Assembly (NCBI RefSeq): GCF_009755225.1
Contig: NZ_WQKZ01000003.1
Coordinates: forward strand, 62,001-126,000
Length of the DNA: 64,000 nt
Direction: 5' to 3'
From: Hymenobacter ginkgonis
GTDB taxonomy: Bacteria > Bacteroidota > Bacteroidia > Cytophagales > Hymenobacteraceae
A program made the position numbers and the translations under genes. This document shows, one piece after another, positions 45,598 to 53,757 of the stretch (within the stretch, counting starts at the first letter, position 1; each line of letters starts with the position of its first letter). The notes below the pieces were generated by a model. The model did no database searches. It saw only the letters and a program-made list of their open reading frames with translations, and was not told where the DNA came from.

Positions 45598-45990
45598 ATG
45601 CTTCGTCCGTTTCTCACGCTGCTGCTACTGCTCAACTACCTGCTGGTAGTGGGGGTAGGGCTGCTCGTGAGCCGCCCCCCGGAGCCCCGCTACACCGCCG
45701 CGCACCCCTACGTGCATAGCCCCCAGTGCCAGCAGCAGCACTACCTGCGCCTCGATTGCTTCGAGCACTGCAACGGCGACCAGCACGAAATCAGGCACCG
45801 GCCCACCGGCACCGGCCTGCACTACTTGGCTCAGCTTAAGGGGCTAGACGTGCATTTTCCTACCCCCCCGGTAGCGGCCCTGCTAGCTACCTGTGCCTGG
45901 CAGCCAGCTCCCCGGCACCCGGCGCCCACCCACCTGGCCCTGCCCCTGGGGCAAGGTGGGCGCGATTATCCCCCGCCCCAACGCGGCTGA
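45598..45990 (+). CDS. Small His/Cys-rich membrane-anchored protein
   Basis: 130 residues from ATG 45598. A single hydrophobic segment (LTLLLLLNYLLVVGVGLLV) at about 6-24 is followed by a periplasmic-looking part unusually rich in His (about ten) and Cys (four). The core is HPYVHSPQCQQQHYLRLDC at about 36-54, then FEHCNGDQHEIRH. The Cys/His spacing would suit metal or heme binding. No named family is recognised. It lies between the HupE/UreJ-like gene and the TonB receptor gene on the same strand, and a weak TAGTTTG sequence upstream might be a promoter. Confidence 0.65.
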   Translation: MLRPFLTLLLLLNYLLVVGVGLLVSRPPEPRYTAAHPYVHSPQCQQQHYLRLDCFEHCNGDQHEIRHRPTGTGLHYLAQLKGLDVHFPTPPVAALLATCAWQPAPRHPAPTHLALPLGQGGRDYPPPQRG

Positions 45991-46129
45991 AACTGCCCAT
46001 CCTCCCCGGCCGCCCGGCCGGGGCCACCCCCGCGCGGCTGCTGAAGCAGGCACGGCGGGCCGTTTTAGATTTTATAGGAAGCTCGTGCCGGCCTCTAAAA
46101 GAGGCGGCAGGCTTCGCAATAGCGTTGGG

Positions 46130-48454
46130 ATGCACGTAACTTATTCACTACGATTTTTAGAAAGGCGCTGGCGAGCGTTAGTGCTGCTGGTCAGCACGTT
46201 ATTTACGCTGCAAACGGCGGCGGCCCAGCGCCCGGCCGGGTTGCGGGGCACCGTGGCCGACTCGCTTTCGGGCCGGCCACTGGCGGGCGTAAGCGTAGGC
46301 CTGGTGGGCCAGCCTGGCGGCACGGACACCGATGCGCTGGGGCAGTTTCGCCTGGCTGGGCTGGCCCCTGGCACCTACCAGCTGCGGCTGGGCGCGCTGG
46401 GGTATAGGTTGAAAACTAGGGGGGTAGTGGTAGTAGCCGGCGAAACACGCGGCTTGGCTATCACTTTGGCCACCACTAGTCTTAACCTAGCCGAAGTAAC
46501 CGTGAGCCAGCCCCGCGACCCTAACCAGACGCTGGCGGCCATCTCGCACATCGACCAGACGCTGCGGCCCCTCAATTCGGCCCAGGACTTGCTGCGGCTG
46601 GTGCCTGGCCTCTTCATTGCGCAGCACGCGGGCGGTGGCAAGGCCGAGCAGATATTCGTGCGCGGCTTCGATGCCGACCACGGCACCGACTTTTCGGTGA
46701 CTATCGACGGGCTGCCGGTGAACATGGTGAGCCACGCCCACGGCCAGGGCTACGCCGATTTTCACTTCGTGATTCCCGAAACGGTGGAGCAGCTGAAGGT
46801 GTACAAGGGGCCATATACGGCGCGCTTCGGCGACTTTGCCACGGCCGGTGCGGGCGAGTTTTCGACCAAAACCAGCCTCGACCGCAGCCAGGTGAAGCTG
46901 GAAGTGGGGCGCTTCGACACCCGCCGGGCGCTGGTGCTGCTCGACTTGCTGGGTTCGCACCACCTGTTGTCGAAGAAAGCGGAGAGCGCCTATGCAGCTG
47001 CCGAATACAACTTTACCAATTCGTACTTCGATAACCCGCAGCACTTCAAGCGCTTCAACGGGATGCTGAAATACACCGGCCAGCTCACCGACAATACCTC
47101 GCTGACGCTGCTCGGCTCGCACTTCAACTCGCGCTGGGACGCCAGTGGCCAGGTGCCCGAGCGGGCAGTAGCCGAAGGCATTATTTCGCGCTTTGGCAGC
47201 CTCGACCCCAGCGAGGGGGGTAGCACCAACCGCACCAATGCCTACGCTGTCCTCGCCACGGCCCTACCCCACGACGCGGTGCTGAGGCAGCAGGTGTACT
47301 ACTCGCGTTACAATTTTAACTTGTATTCCAACTTCACTTTTTTCAAGAACGACCCCGTCAACGGCGACGAAATAGACCAGACCGACCACCGCAACCTCTA
47401 CGGCTACACCGGTACCTACGACCGCGATAACCGCTTGGGCAGCCGCAACTTGCACTCAACTTTCGGGCTAGGTACGCGCATCGATGATTCGGCGCTAGGC
47501 CTGCGCCACGCCGTGCAGCGCCAGGTGCTGGACACCGTGAGTACGGGCCGTCTTTACGAGCAGAATAGTAACGCCTACCTCGACGAAACCCTGGAGCTAA
47601 CCGACCGCCTGACGGTAAACGCCGCCGTGCGGGCCGACTTGTTCGTGTTTCAGTTTCGGGGGCAGCGGGCCGATTCGGCGGGCGGGTTCCTCCCCCTGAG
47701 CGGGCGCGTGACGCGGGGCCGGGTGTCGCCGAAGCTCAACTTCTATTACCAGCTTTCGCCGGCGGTGCAGCTGTTTGCGCGCTCGGGGCTGGGCTTCCAC
47801 TCCAACGATGCGCGGGCCGTGGTGCAGGGCAGCGGCGCGTTCAACGCCTTGCCGCGAGCCCTTGGCTACGAGGGGGGTAGCACCTTCAAGCCCGTGCCGA
47901 GCCTGGTGGTGAACGCGGCGTTTTGGGCGCTGCACCTGCAAGATGAGCTGGTGTACTCGGGCGACGAGGGCACGACCGAAAGTGTGGGCCCTACCCAACG
48001 CTTTGGCTTCGACGTGTCGGGGCGCTACCAGCTCACGGGCCGCGTATTCTTCGATGCCGACTTCAACTTCAGCCACGGCCGCCTGGTAGATGCGCCGGCG
48101 GGTGAGAACTACATTCCGCTGGCGCCAACCTTCACCAGTATTGGCGGCATTACGCTGAAGAATCCGAATGGTTTGAGCGCCAGCCTCCGCTACCGCTACA
48201 TCGACAGCCGCCCGGCGCAGGAAGACAACGCCATTCGGGCGCGCGGCTACTTTCTGGTCGATGCGGTGGCTAGCTACACGCAGCCGCGCTTCCAGCTGGG
48301 CGCCACCGTCGAAAACCTGCTGAATGTGAAGTGGAACGAGGCCCAATTTGCCACCGACAGCCAGCTGCGCGGCGAAACTACTTCGGTGAATGAGCTGAAT
48401 TTTACGCCCGGCACGCCGTTTTATTTAAAGCTGAATGCCAGCGTGTTCTTTTAG
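46130..48454 (+). CDS. TonB-dependent outer-membrane receptor
   Basis: 774 residues from ATG 46130. The signal peptide ends near TAAAQ. Residues about 32-115 are a carboxypeptidase-regulatory-like beta-sandwich (RGTVADSLSGRPLAGVSVGL). The plug domain (about 125-240) has FVRGFDADHGTDFSVTIDG and the unusual NMVSHAHGQGYADFHFVIPE, then YKGPYTARFGDF. The 22-strand barrel follows and ends in Phe (LKLNASVFF), as outer-membrane barrels require. Receptors of this kind import scarce ligands with TonB-ExbBD energy. The His-rich plug loop and the genes upstream suggest a metal or metal-complex ligand; this is inference. Confidence 0.9.
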   Translation: MHVTYSLRFLERRWRALVLLVSTLFTLQTAAAQRPAGLRGTVADSLSGRPLAGVSVGLVGQPGGTDTDALGQFRLAGLAPGTYQLRLGALGYRLKTRGVVVVAGETRGLAITLATTSLNLAEVTVSQPRDPNQTLAAISHIDQTLRPLNSAQDLLRLVPGLFIAQHAGGGKAEQIFVRGFDADHGTDFSVTIDGLPVNMVSHAHGQGYADFHFVIPETVEQLKVYKGPYTARFGDFATAGAGEFSTKTSLDRSQVKLEVGRFDTRRALVLLDLLGSHHLLSKKAESAYAAAEYNFTNSYFDNPQHFKRFNGMLKYTGQLTDNTSLTLLGSHFNSRWDASGQVPERAVAEGIISRFGSLDPSEGGSTNRTNAYAVLATALPHDAVLRQQVYYSRYNFNLYSNFTFFKNDPVNGDEIDQTDHRNLYGYTGTYDRDNRLGSRNLHSTFGLGTRIDDSALGLRHAVQRQVLDTVSTGRLYEQNSNAYLDETLELTDRLTVNAAVRADLFVFQFRGQRADSAGGFLPLSGRVTRGRVSPKLNFYYQLSPAVQLFARSGLGFHSNDARAVVQGSGAFNALPRALGYEGGSTFKPVPSLVVNAAFWALHLQDELVYSGDEGTTESVGPTQRFGFDVSGRYQLTGRVFFDADFNFSHGRLVDAPAGENYIPLAPTFTSIGGITLKNPNGLSASLRYRYIDSRPAQEDNAIRARGYFLVDAVASYTQPRFQLGATVENLLNVKWNEAQFATDSQLRGETTSVNELNFTPGTPFYLKLNASVFF

Positions 48455-48624
48455 AACCTGCGCGGGTTAGGTTATATGTTTGAGAAAACAAGACTTACGC
48501 AGCTGGGCGGTGTGGTATTACGAATTACCCGCAGGGCTTCGCAATGCCACACCCTTGAGGGATGTAAGCCCTAAAAACAGCAATTTCTTATTGCTACCAG
48601 CTGGCGCCGGCACTAGCTGGCCAG

Positions 48625-48632
48625 TAATTTTG
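48625..48632 (+). promoter_or_regulatory. -7 promoter box close to the start codon
   Basis: TAATTTTG matches TAnnTTTG and ends five bases before ATG 48638, which would give a leaderless or nearly leaderless mRNA. No -33 TTG is visible. Confidence 0.4.
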
Positions 48633-48637
48633 GAAGG

Positions 48638-49456
48638 ATGAGAAACCGGATAGTTCGTTGGGGAGGGGTAGGCGTGGCGTTGTTGGGGCTGCTGCCAGGG
48701 CTGAGCGGCTGCCAGAGCACGGGGGCCTCGGCGGGCCCGTTGGCCAGCCAGCGGCAGCCTACCCCCCCGCTGCCCGACTCGCTGCGCCTGACGCCCGTGC
48801 CGGAAGTAGCTGGCGTGCCCGACACGCTGCACCAAGCCATTGCGCAGCTGTACCAGGCCTTAGGGCCAGCCGCCGCCGAGCTGCGCCCCGCCGTGCTGGA
48901 GCAAGCCTGCGTGGGCTACCTCACGCTGCACCCCACCGGGCGCATTGAGCGGGGCGGCGTGCTGGCCGTGGCCGACATGGACCTGCCCAACACGACCGAA
49001 CGCCTGTGGGTGATTGATTTGAAAGAAGCTAAGGTGTTGCATCGCAGTTTAGTAGCCCACGGCCAGGGCTCGGGCCATTTGCGTGCCCAGCGCTTTTCCA
49101 ACGCCGAAAGCTCGGCCTGTACCTCGCTAGGGTTTTACCGCACCTCGGGCACGTATAGCGGCATTCATGGCTACTCGCGGCGGCTGCTGGGCTTGGACAA
49201 GGGCCAGAACAGCAACGTGTTTGACCGCTACATTGTGCTGCACGCTGCCGACTACGCCAGCCCAGCCTACGTGCAGGCCACCGGCCACCTGGGCTACAGC
49301 CGCGGCTGCCCAGCCCTGCCGCCCGCGCAGTACAAGGCCATCATCAGCACGGTGCGGGCGGGTAGTATGCTGCTCGTGAGCGGGCCGGGGCTGACGTCGC
49401 GCTGGCTCGATGGGCCAGCGGCGGGGCGGCGGTTTGCGCAGCGCGGCTGGCGGTAG
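48638..49456 (+). CDS. Murein L,D-transpeptidase-like lipoprotein (YkuD_2 family)
   Basis: 272 residues. The N-terminal hydrophobic stretch ends in LPGLSGC, a lipobox, so the protein is probably lipid-anchored. The catalytic region contains VLAVADMDLPNTTERLWVID, SLGFYRTSGTYSGIHGYSRR, YIVLHAADY and GYSRGCPALP with the presumed nucleophile Cys. YkuD_2 members usually read HGADY where this one has HAADY. It probably acts on peptidoglycan cross-links or on lipoprotein attachment in the periplasm. A second, similar gene follows 130 bases downstream. Confidence 0.85.
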   Translation: MRNRIVRWGGVGVALLGLLPGLSGCQSTGASAGPLASQRQPTPPLPDSLRLTPVPEVAGVPDTLHQAIAQLYQALGPAAAELRPAVLEQACVGYLTLHPTGRIERGGVLAVADMDLPNTTERLWVIDLKEAKVLHRSLVAHGQGSGHLRAQRFSNAESSACTSLGFYRTSGTYSGIHGYSRRLLGLDKGQNSNVFDRYIVLHAADYASPAYVQATGHLGYSRGCPALPPAQYKAIISTVRAGSMLLVSGPGLTSRWLDGPAAGRRFAQRGWR

Positions 49457-49587
49457 CGGCGGAATTTTTTTAGTAAGAGCCTCGTTTGGGCTGACCCTGG
49501 CGTTCGCTTCTGTCGTATATTGTTCAACCAACAATTGGCCGCCGCAGTAGCCCGACCTTTTAGAGTATTTCTTTGCCTCGAAAAGTT

Positions 49588-50448
49588 ATGAAAACGCATC
49601 AGCCTCATCACCATACCAGTGTAGTGCAGCGCCAACGCGATGTACGCCGCTCGCGCCGCATGATGCGGCGGGTGCTCCCTTTTGTGGCTTCGCTCTTTCT
49701 GGCTACTCCGTTGGCCGGGCCGCTGCTGAAATCCACGGCTCACCCGCGGGCGGGTGCTGCCACCACAACCAAGGCTGCGGCTACCCCCCTGGCGCGCTTC
49801 GACGCTACCATGCGCGAAACTTTCGACCGCACGGGTGCTGAGCAGCAGGGCTTGCGGTTTGAGGTCTTTCAAAAGGCCATGACGGGCTACCTCAACCTGC
49901 GCCAGGCCGGCCGCCTCGCCAACGACCAGCACCACCTCACGGTGATTGACTTCGACCTGCCCTCGACTGAGAAGCGCTTGTGGGTAATTGATTTGAACAG
50001 TGATAAAGTGGTGTTTCACACCTTGGTAGCTCACGGCCACAACTCGGGCGAGAACGAGGCCACCAGCTTCTCCAACACCGACCAGAGTAACATGAGCAGC
50101 CTCGGCTTCTACGTGACGGGCACGGAGTATGTGGGCAAGCACGGCCAGTCGCTGCGCTTGCAGGGGGTAGATGAAGGCTTTAACACCAATGCCGCTGCCC
50201 GCTCAGTGGTGATGCACGGCGCCGACTACGTGAGCGAGGAATTCATCAAGCAGAATGGTCGCCTGGGCCGTAGCTTGGGTTGCCCGGCGCTACCCCTCGA
50301 CCAGTATGCGCAGATTATCAGCACGGTACACGGCGGTAGCTGCTTGTTCTTGAACAAGTCGAACGCGGGTTACACCTCTAAATACTTGAACCCAGAAATC
50401 GCGATTGCGGCCCTGACAGCGGGCAAGCAAAACGCTTCGAAAAGCTAA
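49588..50448 (+). CDS. Murein L,D-transpeptidase-like protein (YkuD_2 family), second copy
   Basis: About 286 residues from ATG 49588. A His-rich, basic N-terminus (KTHQPHHHTSVVQRQR) precedes a hydrophobic export segment (VLPFVASLFLATPLAGPLL). The catalytic domain has LTVIDFDLPSTEKRLWVIDL, VAHGHNSGENEATSFSN, SVVMHGADYVS and GRSLGCPALPLD, the canonical HGADY and Cys motifs. It is a paralogue of the gene just upstream but without the lipobox, so it is probably anchored by an uncleaved helix or released into the periplasm. A terminator hairpin follows. Confidence 0.87.
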   Translation: MKTHQPHHHTSVVQRQRDVRRSRRMMRRVLPFVASLFLATPLAGPLLKSTAHPRAGAATTTKAAATPLARFDATMRETFDRTGAEQQGLRFEVFQKAMTGYLNLRQAGRLANDQHHLTVIDFDLPSTEKRLWVIDLNSDKVVFHTLVAHGHNSGENEATSFSNTDQSNMSSLGFYVTGTEYVGKHGQSLRLQGVDEGFNTNAAARSVVMHGADYVSEEFIKQNGRLGRSLGCPALPLDQYAQIISTVHGGSCLFLNKSNAGYTSKYLNPEIAIAALTAGKQNASKS

Positions 50449-50470
50449 ACCCGCTGCCCATTTAGCGCGT

Positions 50471-50525
50471 AGCCAGGCTGCCGGCTGCCCATCATACGGG
50501 GCAGCCGACAGCCTGGCTTTTTGTT
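50471..50525 (+). terminator. Rho-independent terminator
   Basis: AGCCAGGCTG (50471-50480) pairs with CAGCCTGGCT (50509-50518), with a nested CGGCTGCCC/GGGCAGCCG stem inside and TTTTTG after it. Confidence 0.85.
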
Positions 50526-50559
50526 GGGGGGTAGGGCCCGGCCCTGCGGTTAGACTCTC

Positions 50560-51213
50560 GTGTTTGTGGCTGATAGTACGACTGATTATCCTGCGCCTAC
50601 CCCGCCTACGGTCGGGCTCTCGCTGGGCGTGGTGACGCTAGCCGGCCTCGTTGATGCCGTTAGCTACTTGGAATACAACCGAGTATACGTTTCCATCATG
50701 AGCGGCAATACCACGGCGCTGGGCGTGGCTGTGGCCAATGGGCAGCATGCGCAGGCCGGGCGTTTGGGGCTGGTAGTGGGGTTGTTTGTGGGAGGCGTGG
50801 TGCTGGGCACTGGGCTGCACCGCGTGGCCCGTCGGCAGCCCGCGTCGGTGGTGCTGGGCGTGGTGGCGGCCTTGCTACTGCTGGCTTATGCCTGGCCGGC
50901 GCTGGCCATCGAGTGCCTTGCCTTGGGCATGGGCATCATCAACGCGTCGGTGCACCAGTTGGGTGGCGTCAACGTCAGCCTCACCTACGTAACCGGCGCG
51001 CTGGTGAAGGCGGGCACCGGCTTAGCCGATTTGCTCAGTGGCCGCCCTGCCTCGCGCGACTGGGCTTGGCAGGCGCTGGGCTGGGTCTGCTTCTTGGCCG
51101 GGAGCTTTGGCGGCGCCCTCATCTGGGCATATTGGGGCCTCGAAACCCTGGTGGCCGCATCTGGCTGCTGCTTGTTGCTGGCGCTGTGGGCCCGGCGGGT
51201 GCCGGTCGCTTAG
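50560..51213 (+). CDS. DUF1275 (YoaK-type) membrane protein
   Basis: 217 residues starting at GTG. About six membrane helices. The family pattern is GLVDAVSYLEYNRVYVSIMSGNTTALG near the start, with GLVDAVSYL and the MSGNT motif, and GIINASVHQLGGVNVSLTYVTG in the middle. DUF1275 proteins are inner-membrane proteins whose function is not firmly known. The gene stands alone between two terminator-like regions. Confidence 0.85.
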   Translation: MFVADSTTDYPAPTPPTVGLSLGVVTLAGLVDAVSYLEYNRVYVSIMSGNTTALGVAVANGQHAQAGRLGLVVGLFVGGVVLGTGLHRVARRQPASVVLGVVAALLLLAYAWPALAIECLALGMGIINASVHQLGGVNVSLTYVTGALVKAGTGLADLLSGRPASRDWAWQALGWVCFLAGSFGGALIWAYWGLETLVAASGCCLLLALWARRVPVA

Positions 51214-51490
51214 CGTCGCTGAGGGGGGTAGGCAACTAGCTAGTGCGGCATAAAAAGGGAATTGCTAAGCGCAAGCGAGAAAGGTGGCAAACCATGGTGC
51301 TTGGCCATGCCTAGAGTTGCTTGCTAGCTGGCCGCGCCGCTTTTTCTCCGCCCACGAAACAGCTGCTTTCCTGCGTGGCCCGGCCTTTTTTGCCCGGCCA
51401 GCCGTTGTAGTTCCGACCTTTGTTCTTCGTGCCGGTATACCTACTGCCCAAGGGCTTACCGGGCCGGGCAGTGCATTTATATAGTTACTT

Positions 51491-52591
51491 ATGTCAACAC
51501 TAAGCACATTTGGGGCTCCGCCAGCGGCGGCATCGTCGCCGTATGCCGCGGTTTTTATCGACTTTGAGAACGTCTATTATTTTCTCAAAAACCACTACCT
51601 CGACCCCCAAGACCCCCACGATTATGCCCTCGACCTCGTGCGTTCGCTGCGCGATACGCTGAAGCGCGAGTTGGGCCTCGACTCGCTGGTGCTCTACGCC
51701 TACGCCGATTTTGACCGCCTGCCCAGTGGGCCGCAGGGCCCGCTCTATTTGATGGGGGTAGACACGCGCAACGTGCTGGGCACCGACCACAAAAACGCCG
51801 CCGATATGCAGCTCTGCATCGACGCGCTGGAGGTGCTTTATACCCGGCCCGACATTGGCACGTTTGTGCTGGTGGCCGGCGACCGCGACTACATTCCGGT
51901 GCTGCAACACCTGCGCCGCCAAGCCCGCCAAGTGAAAGTAGTGGGCTTCCGCGAAAGCGTATCCGGCGACTTGCTGCTGATGCTCGGCCAAGAGCACTTT
52001 CTCGATGCGCGGGCGCTGCTGCCCGCCGAGCGCCTCCAGGCCCTCGAAGAGCACCGCGCCGGCCGCCTGCAACTGGCCGAAGACAAGCGCCGCTTGCGCG
52101 AGCAGGGCACCGCGGGGGTGCAGTCGGCTGCCGCGCGGCAGGCCACGCAAGATATGGCTAGCAGCCCTACCCCCCTGGCTACCTTCGAGGCTGCCGCCCC
52201 AGACAAGGAGGCTCCTACGGCAGCTGGCGCATCTTTTTTGCTGGCTCGCCCGGCCGACCAGCTACCCGACGCTACTCCCACCTTTGCACCCACCCGGCGC
52301 GTAACGCGCCCCGACGAGCGCCGCTGCCTAGAGTTTTTGCTGGAGCAGGTGCAGCGCTACAGCAGCAATATTGCCGTGCCCGAAATCTGGGTAAGCCCGT
52401 TTTTGCGGCGCCTCACCGATGTGCTGCCCGAATTGCCCGACTGGGAGCGCCGCCAGCTGCTGAGCCACCTGCGCGATGCCGGCGCCGTGCGCATCGAAAA
52501 GCGCGAGGGCGAGCCGCACCCGTTCTCCGTTATCATCATCAACTACCAGCACCCCGACGTGCGCGAATTGAATCCCGGCGAGGAGAAGTAG
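51491..52591 (+). CDS. NYN-domain (PIN-like) RNase family protein, LabA-like
   Basis: 366 residues. The NYN domain fills about 15-180: AAVFIDFENVYYFLKNHY gives the first acidic cluster, KNAADMQLCIDALEVLY the second, and FVLVAGDRDYIPVLQHLRRQ the third; these Asp residues form the metal site of PIN-like nucleases. A charged Ala-rich linker follows, with a C-terminal region from about 275 (RRCLEFLLEQVQRYSSNIAVPEIW) that resembles a winged-helix, OST-HTH/LOTUS-like domain. Members are thought to cut or process RNA. No partner gene is adjacent. Confidence 0.85.
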   Translation: MSTLSTFGAPPAAASSPYAAVFIDFENVYYFLKNHYLDPQDPHDYALDLVRSLRDTLKRELGLDSLVLYAYADFDRLPSGPQGPLYLMGVDTRNVLGTDHKNAADMQLCIDALEVLYTRPDIGTFVLVAGDRDYIPVLQHLRRQARQVKVVGFRESVSGDLLLMLGQEHFLDARALLPAERLQALEEHRAGRLQLAEDKRRLREQGTAGVQSAAARQATQDMASSPTPLATFEAAAPDKEAPTAAGASFLLARPADQLPDATPTFAPTRRVTRPDERRCLEFLLEQVQRYSSNIAVPEIWVSPFLRRLTDVLPELPDWERRQLLSHLRDAGAVRIEKREGEPHPFSVIIINYQHPDVRELNPGEEK

Positions 52592-52630
52592 GGTAGTAAA
52601 AATATGATAGTTACTGAGTCAATAAAATTA

Positions 52631-52673
52631 AACAGAACGTCCTGCTGAGCTTGTCGAAGCAGGACGTTCTGTT
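52631..52673. repeat. Palindromic repeat, family member with GAGCTTGTCGAAGCA core
   Basis: The 16-bp arms 52631-52646 and 52658-52673 flank the core GAGCTTGTCGA. The element lies between convergent genes. It shares the pattern GTCMTGCTGA...GAAGCA with three longer palindromes further right, and may also terminate transcription. Confidence 0.75.
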
Positions 52674-52710
52674 TGGAATGATGCTCACCTAAGCAAGTTC
52701 TTTCACAAGC

Positions 52711-52872
52711 TTATTTAGTGCCGCCGGTACTCGTGGTAGGGGTAGGCGTGAGGCAGATGGTAGGCTTAGGTTTGGGGTCGCATTTTTTGTCGTGGTCGAA
52801 GCACGAGGTGAGTGCGCAGCTCGTGACCACGGCCAGCAGCGGCAACCGGAGGGAAGTAAAAAACTTGGGCAT
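52711..52872 (-). CDS. Small lipoprotein (53 residues)
   Basis: A 53-codon frame with ATG at 52872. The N-terminus MPKFFTSLRLPLLAVVTSCA is a lipoprotein-type signal with two possible lipoboxes, VTSC and LTSC. The mature part is short and rich in Lys, Pro and Thr with two further Cys (CFDHDKKCDPKPKPTICLTP). The signal layout is convincing despite the small size. It is transcribed convergently with the NYN gene. Function unknown. Confidence 0.6.
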   Translation of the reverse strand: MPKFFTSLRLPLLAVVTSCALTSCFDHDKKCDPKPKPTICLTPTPTTSTGGTK

Positions 52873-52995
52873 ATGCAGGGAAAATAAGGGTGGATGTAAA
52901 GGGCAGAGCCTTGCTGGCTAGCGAGGGTTGCACCGGGCCCAAAAGATACACCTTTCCTGCGTAAGCACAAAGCCCTCAAGGATTTTGCCTGGGTG

Positions 52996-53604
52996 TTACT
53001 TTACCTCAAATAGCGGCAGGGGCTGCAAGCCGGCATATGCGCCGCCCATTTTGGTGAGCTCGTCGCCGTGCACTTGCAAGTAGTTGTTGTAGGCCTTGGC
53101 GGCGCGGTCGTAGTGGCCCCGGAAGCGCACCACGCTGGCGTCGGCCTGCTGAATGGCCTCTACGTAATCGCGAATTTGGGCCGTGGGGGCGTTGCCTTCG
53201 GGTGCGGCGAGGGGGTAGAGCACCTTCAGCACCGAGTCTTGCACGGTGTCGTAGCGGTCGATGCGCGGCGAGGAGGCCATGCTTTGGCGGTCGTAGCGCT
53301 GGGGCCGGATACGTAGGGTAGCCTGGCGCAGCGGGTCGAGGGCGGCAACGTTCACGCTGGGTTGCTTGCCCAGGTCGGTCAGCAGGGTGCGCATATCGGC
53401 CAGTTTTTTGTCGTCGCTGGCCATCATGCGCTGCCAGCTCACATCGGCCGAATCGCGCAGGATGTCGAATTGAGCGCGCACTTCGGCCGGCGAGGCGGGG
53501 TTATTGGCCGCCGCATCGGTAGCGGTTTTGGCGGTGTCGGGCTTGCAGGCAGGTAGGCCGAAGGCGGTAGCGGCCAGCAGGGCCACCCAAATACTCTTTC
53601 TCAT
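52996..53604 (-). CDS. Hypothetical lipoprotein
   Basis: 202 residues from ATG 53604. The signal MRKSIWVALLAATAFGLPAC ends in a lipobox (LPAC). The mature protein is helical and charged, with FDILRDSADVSWQRMMASDDKKLADMRTLL as a long amphipathic stretch (about 45-74), and ends in QPLPLFEVK. It may be a four-helix-bundle lipoprotein. No named family is recognised. The gene is divergent from thiL; the palindrome between the two genes carries a TAnnTTTG box facing this gene. Confidence 0.72.
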   Translation of the reverse strand: MRKSIWVALLAATAFGLPACKPDTAKTATDAAANNPASPAEVRAQFDILRDSADVSWQRMMASDDKKLADMRTLLTDLGKQPSVNVAALDPLRQATLRIRPQRYDRQSMASSPRIDRYDTVQDSVLKVLYPLAAPEGNAPTAQIRDYVEAIQQADASVVRFRGHYDRAAKAYNNYLQVHGDELTKMGGAYAGLQPLPLFEVK

Positions 53605-53669
53605 GAGGTAAAAAATAGCGGACAAATAGATAACGCCGCGGGTTACTAGCTTATTCCCTAATACTCCTC

Positions 53670-53711
53670 CAAAATTACGCCGCTCGGCCCCGACTGAACG
53701 GCGTAATTTTG
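53670..53711. promoter_or_regulatory. Palindrome with two outward-facing -7 boxes
   Basis: CAAAATTACGCCG (53670-53682) and CGGCGTAATTTTG (53699-53711) form a 13-bp inverted repeat around a 16-base centre. Each arm reads TAATTTTG outward, matching TAnnTTTG, one facing the lipoprotein gene and one facing thiL. This is the same design as at 24781-24822. Confidence 0.5.
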
Positions 53712-53757
53712 AGGCCTTTCTACTAGTTCTGCCGGCAACGGCATTTTCCACTTTTCC

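Noticed and set aside
45991-46129. Possible cobalamin-type riboswitch before the TonB receptor gene
   Set aside because: The GC-rich leader has some short pairings, but no B12-box sequence or conserved core is visible.
52689-52979. 96-codon minus-strand frame overlapping the small lipoprotein
   Set aside because: No signal or domain; the alternative frame at 52711-52872 has a proper lipoprotein signal and fits better.
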